Source of the DNA: Halorussus litoreus
GTDB lineage: Archaea; Halobacteriota; Halobacteria; Halobacteriales; Haladaptataceae
Reading direction: 5' to 3'
NCBI RefSeq assembly: GCF_003382685.1
Contig: NZ_KZ859515.1
Coordinates: 8,623-59,186, forward strand
Length of the DNA: 50,564 bases
Translations under genes and position numbers: made by a program
Shown here: piece by piece, positions 45,393-50,564 of the stretch
Numbering within the stretch: the first letter of the stretch is position 1
How the letters are laid out: every line of letters begins with the position of its first letter
Notes under the pieces: generated by a model
What the model saw: only the letters and a program-made list of their open reading frames with translations
Told to the model about the DNA's origin: nothing
The model's database searches: none

Positions 45393-46430
45393 ATGGAAAC
45401 GCCGTGCGTGCGCGTCGAGCGCGAGCGCGGCGAGGAGACCCGTCGGCGACTCGCCGACGCCGACCTCCTCGCCGAGGAGTTCGAGATCGAGGTCGCGGAG
45501 GGGTACCTCTACCTCCCCGTCGCGGACCCCGACGCCGTGCCCGAGGACCTGCCGGTCGTCGCCCGCGAGGTCGGCGCGCGCGACACGCAGGACACGCCGG
45601 ATGAACTGCTCGGTTTCGAGCCCTCCTACGAGCGCCTCGGCGACGCGGTCATCCTCGACGAGGACGACCCCGAGCGCGCCCGCGAGATCGCCGACGCGGT
45701 GATGGCCTCGGACCTGCCGGTGAGGACGGTGCTGAACCGCGACTCGAAGGTCAAAGGTGAACTCCGCGTCCGCGACTGGGAGGTGCTGGTCGACGAGGGA
45801 ACCGAGGCGAGCGAAGCGAGCCGAGGGCCGGAAGACGCGTCTTCCGGGACCGAGACGGTTCACCGCGAGTACGGCAACGAGTTCCTGGTCGACGTGGCGG
45901 AGGTGTACTTCTCGCCCCGGCTCGCCACCGAACGCCACCGGGTCGCAAAGCAAGTGAGCGAGGGCGAGCGCGTCTTCGACATGTTCGCGGGCGTCGGCCC
46001 CTTCGTCGTGCCCATGGCCGAGCGCGTCGGCCCCGAGGGCCGGGTCGTCGGCGTGGACCTCAACGAGCGCGCGGTCGAGTACCTCCGAGAGAACGCCCGC
46101 CTGAACGGCGTCGACAAGCGCGTGACCGCGATTCAGGGGGATGTCCGAGACGTTGCGCCCGACTACGCCGACTGGGCCGACCGCGTGGTGATGAACCTGC
46201 CCCACAGCGCCGACGAGTTCCTCGACGCGGCGGTGACGCTGGCGGGCGACGACTGCGTGCTCCACTACTACGACATCCAGCACGAAGACGACCCGTTCGG
46301 CCCGGGCGAGGCCGCCATCCGGGCCGCCGCGGAGCCGGAGTACGAGGTGACGGTCGAGAATCGCCACGTCGTCCGGTCGTACGCGCCCCACGAGGTGAAC
46401 GTCTGTCTCGACGTGCGACTGACTCGCTGA
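45393..46430 (+). CDS. trm5: tRNA (guanine37-N1)-methyltransferase Trm5
   Basis: A 345-residue class I SAM methyltransferase. The SAM loop is FDMFAGVGPFVVPMA, followed by VVGVDLNERAVEYLREN and the catalytic-side NLPHSADEFL. The N-terminal 130 residues match Trm5's RNA-binding part. An insert near residues 130-150 (EGTEASEASRGPEDASSGTE) is encoded by sequence that includes a perfect 20-bp palindrome at 45828-45847. The enzyme makes m1G37 and prevents frameshifting. TATA-like CGCTTACC lies about 28 bases before the ATG. Confidence 0.92.
   Translation: METPCVRVERERGEETRRRLADADLLAEEFEIEVAEGYLYLPVADPDAVPEDLPVVAREVGARDTQDTPDELLGFEPSYERLGDAVILDEDDPERAREIADAVMASDLPVRTVLNRDSKVKGELRVRDWEVLVDEGTEASEASRGPEDASSGTETVHREYGNEFLVDVAEVYFSPRLATERHRVAKQVSEGERVFDMFAGVGPFVVPMAERVGPEGRVVGVDLNERAVEYLRENARLNGVDKRVTAIQGDVRDVAPDYADWADRVVMNLPHSADEFLDAAVTLAGDDCVLHYYDIQHEDDPFGPGEAAIRAAAEPEYEVTVENRHVVRSYAPHEVNVCLDVRLTR
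45828..45847 (+). repeat. Perfect 20-bp palindrome inside trm5
   Basis: CCGGAAGACGCGTCTTCCGG reads the same on both strands. It is preceded by GAGCGAAGCGAGCCGAGG, similar to loops in the hairpin elements (GAGCGAAGCGACCGAGG in copy 3). The inserted protein segment is in frame. Confidence 0.7.
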
Positions 46431-46491
46431 CGGCACGGCGTTTCGCAACTCTTATCTTGTCCGTAGGAGGTAGTAAGAAGTACACCGTAGT

Positions 46492-46566
46492 GCCGGTGTA
46501 GCTCAGACTGGCTAGAGCGATTCCTTCGTAAGGAATAGGCCGAGGGTTCAAATCCCTCCACCGGCT
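46492..46566 (+). tRNA. tRNA-Thr (anticodon CGT)
   Basis: A 75-base tRNA. The acceptor is GCCGGTG/CACCGGC with discriminator T. The anticodon stem ATTCC/GGAAT holds loop TTCGTAA, giving CGT for ACG codons. The T arm is GAGGG-TTCAAAT-CCCTC. No intron and no encoded CCA. Confidence 0.95.
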
Positions 46567-46687
46567 TCGACCGATTTCTCGGCCCGGCGTTTCGACTTCT
46601 GTCTCCTGAGTACTGATACCGACATCGGCAGTCGAATCTGCCAGCCCGAAACTGCTTTACGCTACTTGCGGATTGGTTCCAGATACC

Positions 46688-48151
46688 ATGCCAGCCACGT
46701 CAGACCGACAGGCGGTCAGCGAGCAGGTAGCGGACGACTTCGAGGACCACGTCGAGCGGCTCCAACGCGTCATCAGACAGCCGACGCTCAGCGTCGACCG
46801 CGTGGGGCTCGAAGAGACCGCGGAACTCGCGGTCGAACTCCTCGAGGAGACGGGTTTCGACGAGGCGGAACTCGTCGAGACCGCGGGCGTGCCCGGCGTC
46901 TGGGGCTACTCCGACGAGGGAGCCGAGAAGACCGTGGTCACTTACGGGATGCTCGACACCCGGCTCGTGACCGACGAGGACGACTGGGACTACCCGCCGT
47001 TCGGCGCAGAACGGACCGAGATCGAGCCGTACGGCGAGGTGGTCGTCGGGCGGGCCACCGCGAAGGCGGCGTTCGTCTCGTATCTCGACGCGCTCGCGTC
47101 GGCCCGCGAGGCGCTCGGGAGCCTCCCGGTGAACGTGATGGTGCTCGCCGAGGTCGAGGAGCTGGTCGGGAGTCCGCACTACTACGAGATGCTCGACCAG
47201 TACGACGACCGCGTGGCCGAAGCCGACGCCTGCTTCGATCCCGCACTCGCGCAGACCGAGCGGGGCGACGTGACCGCCGCGCTCGGGTACAAGAGCGGCG
47301 TCTACTTCGACCTCGAGGTCTCGGGCGAGGCGTGGGGCCGCGGGCCCGCGAACGGTGACCTCCACGCGATGAGCAACGCCGCAGTGGACGCGCCTGCATG
47401 GCGACTCGTCGACGCGCTCGCGTCGCTCACCGAGGAGAACGGCACCGAGATCTCGGTCCCCGGGTTCTACGACCAGCACGAACCGGCGACCGACGAGGAG
47501 CGCCGGGAGCTCCGCGACCTGATCGACGAACTGGGCATCGACGACCCCATCGAGGCGGTCCCGGGCGTCGCTGCGGGGCCGGGCGAAGTGGCCCGACTCA
47601 AAGACGACCTTCAGGAGGACCCGGAGGAAGCACTGGTTCAGGCGCTTTACGGCGTCGAATCGTTCAACCTCCAGGGGCTGCGCTCGGGCTTCCTCGGCCC
47701 CGAGACGAACACCGAGCGGTTCCGGCTTCCGGACCGCGCCACCGCGTCCTTCGACGTGCGCCTGCCGCGGGGCTACGACCCCGAGGTGGCGCTCGGCCAG
47801 ATTCGGGACCACCTCGACGCGGAGGGGTTCGAGGACGTGGACCTCGACGTGCTGGGAATCCACCGCTGGTCGAAGACCGACAGGGACGCCGACCTCGTGA
47901 CCGCGGTCGAGGGCGTCCTGACCGACCGCGGCGCGGACCTGACCCTCTGGCCGTACACCGCCAGCGGCGTCCCGTGGGCCGCGTTCGCCAGTCGATACGA
48001 CGTGCCCGTGCTCCACGGCGTCGGCCTCGGCCATCAGGGCACCGACGGGCCTCACGAGTTCGTCGCCCTCGACGGCACCGACCAGACGGCGAGCCTCGCC
48101 GAGGCGGAAGTCGGCGTCTACGAGATGCTGGCCGCGTACGCGGAAATCTGA
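46688..48151 (+). CDS. M20-family peptidase-like protein with missing metal ligands
   Basis: A 487-residue protein of the M20 carnosinase/CNDP-type fold: catalytic-side EVEELVGS, ADACFDPALAQ and late LGHQGTDGPHEF are kept. Where active enzymes have GHxD, this one has YGMLDTR (M88, D90), and where they have GRGATDDKG it has GRATAKAAF (residues 121-129). So the first metal His and the bridging Asp are absent. It may be an inactive or re-purposed hydrolase. I chose the ATG at 46688 over a TTG at 46673; CTTTACGC about 30 bases upstream supports a leaderless start. Confidence 0.85.
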   Translation: MPATSDRQAVSEQVADDFEDHVERLQRVIRQPTLSVDRVGLEETAELAVELLEETGFDEAELVETAGVPGVWGYSDEGAEKTVVTYGMLDTRLVTDEDDWDYPPFGAERTEIEPYGEVVVGRATAKAAFVSYLDALASAREALGSLPVNVMVLAEVEELVGSPHYYEMLDQYDDRVAEADACFDPALAQTERGDVTAALGYKSGVYFDLEVSGEAWGRGPANGDLHAMSNAAVDAPAWRLVDALASLTEENGTEISVPGFYDQHEPATDEERRELRDLIDELGIDDPIEAVPGVAAGPGEVARLKDDLQEDPEEALVQALYGVESFNLQGLRSGFLGPETNTERFRLPDRATASFDVRLPRGYDPEVALGQIRDHLDAEGFEDVDLDVLGIHRWSKTDRDADLVTAVEGVLTDRGADLTLWPYTASGVPWAAFASRYDVPVLHGVGLGHQGTDGPHEFVALDGTDQTASLAEAEVGVYEMLAAYAEI

Positions 48152-48242
48152 CGCGCCGTCGCGCGGGACTCCGTTTCCCGCTCGACCGTCCCGAGTTACC
48201 GATTGGCGAAGGATTTTCACCCGCTGGGAGCGACGGAGGCGT

Positions 48243-48914
48243 ATGGACGGCATCCACGACGTTGGCGGGATGGACGGGTTCGACGACCTCCCGCCGGACG
48301 AGCCCGACGACGCGTCGCCGTTTCACGAGGAGTGGGAGGGCCGGGTGTACGCGCTCTGGGTCGCCGCCATCGCGAGCGGCGCGTTCGACCTCGACGAGTT
48401 CCGGTACGCGCTGGAGCGACACGACCCCGCGTTCTACCTCGAAACGCCGTACTACGAACGCTGGCTGGCCGGGGTCGAGTCGCTGCTCCTCGACGCCGAT
48501 GTCGTCGACCGCGAGGAACTGGCGGACCGTGCGGCGGCATTCGAGCGCGGGGAGGCCGAGGTCACCGACACGCCCGGCCCGTCACTGGACGAACTCAGTG
48601 AGGGCGTCGCCGAGGTGTACCAGACGGCGCGCGAGCCGGTCGACCCCGCCTTCGCGCCCGGCGATGAGATTCGGGTTCGGAAGTGCCATCCCGACGGCCA
48701 CACCCGGTGTCCGCAGTACGTCCGGGGCGTCCGCGGAACGGTCGAGGCCCACCGGGGAACGCACGTCCTGCCGGACGCGAACGTTCGGGGCGACGAGCGC
48801 GCGGAGCCGCTGTACAACGTCCGGTTCGACGCCGCCGACCTCTGGGGCGACGAGCACACCGACGCCGACGGCGTCCACCTCGAACTCTGGGAGAGCTATC
48901 TGACGGAGCCGTGA
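48243..48914 (+). CDS. nthB: Nitrile hydratase, beta subunit
   Basis: A 223-residue beta subunit. The N-terminus MDGIHDVGGMDGFDDLP is the family hallmark. WEGRVYALWVAAIASGAF follows, and the C-terminal SH3-like domain has FAPGDEIRVRKCHPDGHTRCPQYVRG. Here the usual order (alpha then beta) is reversed: beta, alpha, accessory protein. With alpha it hydrates nitriles to amides. A GGAGG ribosome site lies close to the ATG. Confidence 0.92.
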   Translation: MDGIHDVGGMDGFDDLPPDEPDDASPFHEEWEGRVYALWVAAIASGAFDLDEFRYALERHDPAFYLETPYYERWLAGVESLLLDADVVDREELADRAAAFERGEAEVTDTPGPSLDELSEGVAEVYQTAREPVDPAFAPGDEIRVRKCHPDGHTRCPQYVRGVRGTVEAHRGTHVLPDANVRGDERAEPLYNVRFDAADLWGDEHTDADGVHLELWESYLTEP

Positions 48915-48950
48915 CGGCTTCGGTCCGAATACAAGAAAATTCACGCAACC

Positions 48951-49568
48951 ATGACCGACACATCTGATTCCGCATCCGAGACGACCGACCTTCGAGACCG
49001 CGACCCGGAGGCCCGCGCGAGGGCGCTCCAGTCGCTGCTGACCGAGAAGGGACTGTTGAGCGCCGACGCGGTCGACGACGTCATCGGGACCTACGAGGAG
49101 GAGATCGGCCCCCAGATCGGCGCGAAAGTCGTCGCGCGCGCCTGGACCGACCCCGAGTTCGAGGAGCGCTTGCTCGACGACGGCATCGCGGCGGTGGCCG
49201 AACTCGACGTACAGGTCGACGACGAGGTGATGGAACTCCGCGTCGTCGAGAACTCGCCCGACACGCACAATCTGATCGTGTGTACGCTCTGCTCGTGCTA
49301 TCCGTGGGCGGTGCTCGGCCTCCCGCCGACGTGGTACAAGACGCCGGCGTACCGCTCGCGGGCCGTCGACGAACCCCGCGCGCTGCTCCGCGAGGAGTTC
49401 GACACCGAGATTCCCGACGACGTTTCTCTCGAAGTCTGGGACAGCAACTCGGAGATCCGCTACATGGTGTTGCCCCAGCGCCCGCCCGGAACCGAGGGCG
49501 CGAGCGAAGACGAACTGCGGGAGCTGGTCACCCGGAACGCCATGATCGGCGTGGAGCGGCTCGCATGA
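48951..49568 (+). CDS. nthA: Nitrile hydratase, alpha subunit (cobalt type)
   Basis: A 205-residue alpha subunit that binds the metal. The claw is C111-T-L-C114-S-C116 (VCTLCSCYPW); Thr after the first Cys indicates the cobalt rather than iron type. The two later cysteines are expected to be oxidised to sulfinate and sulfenate in the mature enzyme. WYKTPAYRSRAVDEPRALL and SEIRYMVLPQRP complete the family. It overlaps the accessory gene by four bases. Confidence 0.94.
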   Translation: MTDTSDSASETTDLRDRDPEARARALQSLLTEKGLLSADAVDDVIGTYEEEIGPQIGAKVVARAWTDPEFEERLLDDGIAAVAELDVQVDDEVMELRVVENSPDTHNLIVCTLCSCYPWAVLGLPPTWYKTPAYRSRAVDEPRALLREEFDTEIPDDVSLEVWDSNSEIRYMVLPQRPPGTEGASEDELRELVTRNAMIGVERLA

Positions 49569-50008
49569 CCGATTCGACTTCCGAGCGCGACTCGACCCCC
49601 GAGCCCGGCGACGACGCCCCGACGTTCGACGCGCCGTGGCAGGCCCGCGCGTTCGCCCTCGCGGTCACGTTGACCGACGAGCGCGACGACGAGGCGGTCT
49701 CGTGGGACGAGTTCCAGCGCCGCCTCGTCGCGGAAGTGGACGCGGACACGGCGGGTACTGGCGCAGAGAGTAACGACAGGGGGAGCGACGACCCCGAGGC
49801 GGTCTACTACGACCAGTGGCTGGGCGCGCTCGAAGGATTGCTGGTCGACCGGGGACTGCTCGACCCGGGCGACCTCGCGGCGCGGGTCGAAGCGTTCGAG
49901 GCGGGCGAGCGCGACGGCCACGAGTTCGTGGAGGGCAACCCGCACGCGCACGCCGACCGGTTGCCCGAGGGCCACGCGGACGGCAGTCATCACGATCACG
50001 GCCACTGA
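49565..50008 (+). CDS. Nitrile hydratase accessory protein with His-rich tail
   Basis: A 147-residue helical protein resembling the N-terminal half of the nitrile hydratase beta subunit (PWQARAFALAVTLTDE, YYDQWLGALEGLLVDRGLL). Such proteins act as activators that load cobalt into the alpha subunit. The C-terminus is His-rich (HADGSHHDHGH), a plausible metal-binding tail. An acidic N-terminal 25 residues is variable. The ATG at 49565 is part of the ATGA overlap with the alpha subunit. Confidence 0.85.
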   Translation: MTDSTSERDSTPEPGDDAPTFDAPWQARAFALAVTLTDERDDEAVSWDEFQRRLVAEVDADTAGTGAESNDRGSDDPEAVYYDQWLGALEGLLVDRGLLDPGDLAARVEAFEAGERDGHEFVEGNPHAHADRLPEGHADGSHHDHGH

Positions 50009-50070
50009 AGCGCACGTCGTGTAGCGGCCGTAATCGCCGGATCTGCTCAAAAACCACGCCGAAAATCGGC

Positions 50071-50349
50071 TTATAGCTTCACGCAGACGCCGGTTCCGGG
50101 CACGCAGACGGTGCGCGTCCAACCGGCGCGGCGTCGCGTCCGGTAGAAGCGCCGGAACTTCCGGATGGAGAGCCAGAGCGCGCCAGCGAGGGCGACAACC
50201 CCAGTCGCCGCGACGGGATAGAGGGCGGCGAGCGTCAGCGCGATTCCTGCGAGCGTGAGCAATGCTGCGGCCACGAGCGTGTAGCCGAGGCTGTGCATCG
50301 AAGCCGGGTCCAGGTGGCGGCCTGGATCGTGGGTCTGTGCACGTCTCAT
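50071..50349 (-). CDS. Small two-helix membrane protein
   Basis: A 92-residue protein with hydrophobic segments at about residues 20-42 and 45-60 and a basic Arg-rich region (RKFRRFYRTRRRAGWTR) before the terminal CVPGTGVCVKL, which holds two cysteines six residues apart. I chose the ATG at 50349; an ATG at 50379 is possible. The function is unknown. Confidence 0.55.
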   Translation of the reverse strand: MRRAQTHDPGRHLDPASMHSLGYTLVAAALLTLAGIALTLAALYPVAATGVVALAGALWLSIRKFRRFYRTRRRAGWTRTVCVPGTGVCVKL

Positions 50350-50489
50350 TACAGATAGACGTAGGAGCGGCATCGCCATAAGTGTAAGCTGAACTATATT
50401 TCTGTAATCGTGGCTACTGAACTCCGTTCCTGTATCACAAACGACGTTTTCGGGCGGGCGGCTCGCGAGTAGATGGCTCCCCGTGGTCG

Positions 50490-50564
50490 TGGGGGGGGGG
50501 GGGGGGGGGGGCGCCCCGGGCCCCCCCCCCCCCCCCCCCCCACCCCAAGAACAGAACCCCCCCC
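50490..50564. other. G/C homopolymer window end
   Basis: A run of about 21 G, then GCGCCCCGGG, about 22 C, then mixed C with AAGAACAGAA. No gene. Runs of this kind are rare in genomes and suggest a collapsed or erroneous contig end. Confidence 0.6.

Noticed and set aside
46700-48253. Long open frame (517 codons) antisense to the M20-like gene
   Set aside because: It is the same shadow effect. The plus-strand frame has family motifs throughout; the minus frame has none.

Overview
The window is a GC-rich haloarchaeal (class Halobacteria) chromosome segment. Three things show this: most proteins are rich in Asp/Glu, several genes are leaderless with a TATA-like box about 25-30 bases before the ATG, and archaeal-type ribosomal/RNA polymerase clusters sit beside an S-layer gene with a PGF-CTERM tail. 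The genus cannot be fixed from sequence alone. Both ends run into C/G homopolymer tracts that look like assembly noise.

Layout. 0.1-7.1 kb: a PH/SHOCT-like protein, an ABC-2 exporter pair, a fructosamine-kinase-type kinase with a DUF420 membrane protein, and the methylmalonyl-CoA mutase B12 subunit with its MeaB GTPase. 7.2-9.5 kb: a large hairpin repeat, a UspA protein and a PiT-type permease. 9.7-16 kb: a ribosomal/transcription cluster on the minus strand (tRNA-Ser, S13, S4, S11, RpoD; then tRNA-Leu, L18e, L13, S9, RpoN, RpoK, enolase, S2). 16-19.3 kb: a hypothetical gene, MoaA, and an Mrp-type Fe-S carrier with a small partner. 19.3-23.9 kb: two AT-richer genes for exported proteins, one of 1195 residues with a PKD domain and an odd Thr/Tyr/Arg-rich repeat region. 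24.1-28 kb: pyruvate:ferredoxin oxidoreductase (porAB), a small Tat lipoprotein and an Lrp/AsnC regulator. 28.4-32 kb: an aminotransferase, an SRPBCC protein, a TctA-like permease and a small membrane protein. 32.1-36.6 kb: the L12-L10-L1 operon, L11, a DRG-type GTPase and a small membrane protein. 37.3-42.1 kb: a two-domain VOC protein, the S-layer glycoprotein and archaeosortase A. 42.7-50.4 kb: diphthine synthase, a Na+/H+ antiporter, Trm5, tRNA-Thr, an M20-like protein, a cobalt-type nitrile hydratase cluster and a small membrane protein.

The most unusual structure is a family of four 300-450-base intergenic elements (near 7.2, 28.1, 36.7 and 42.2 kb). Each is a long imperfect inverted repeat around a conserved AGTAGCTAGCTT core. 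Each carries smaller perfect hairpins whose stems differ between copies while loops and linkers stay the same. One end hairpin shows compensatory base changes in all copies, which points to selection on structure. A related expanded array sits at 43.6-43.9 kb and a solo end fragment near 16.67 kb.

Working together: the S-layer protein and the archaeosortase expected to process and anchor it are neighbours. MeaB probably protects or loads the B12-dependent mutase. PorA/PorB form one enzyme, with a possible regulator downstream. The two tRNAs upstream of S13 and L18e probably lead the transcripts of those operons.
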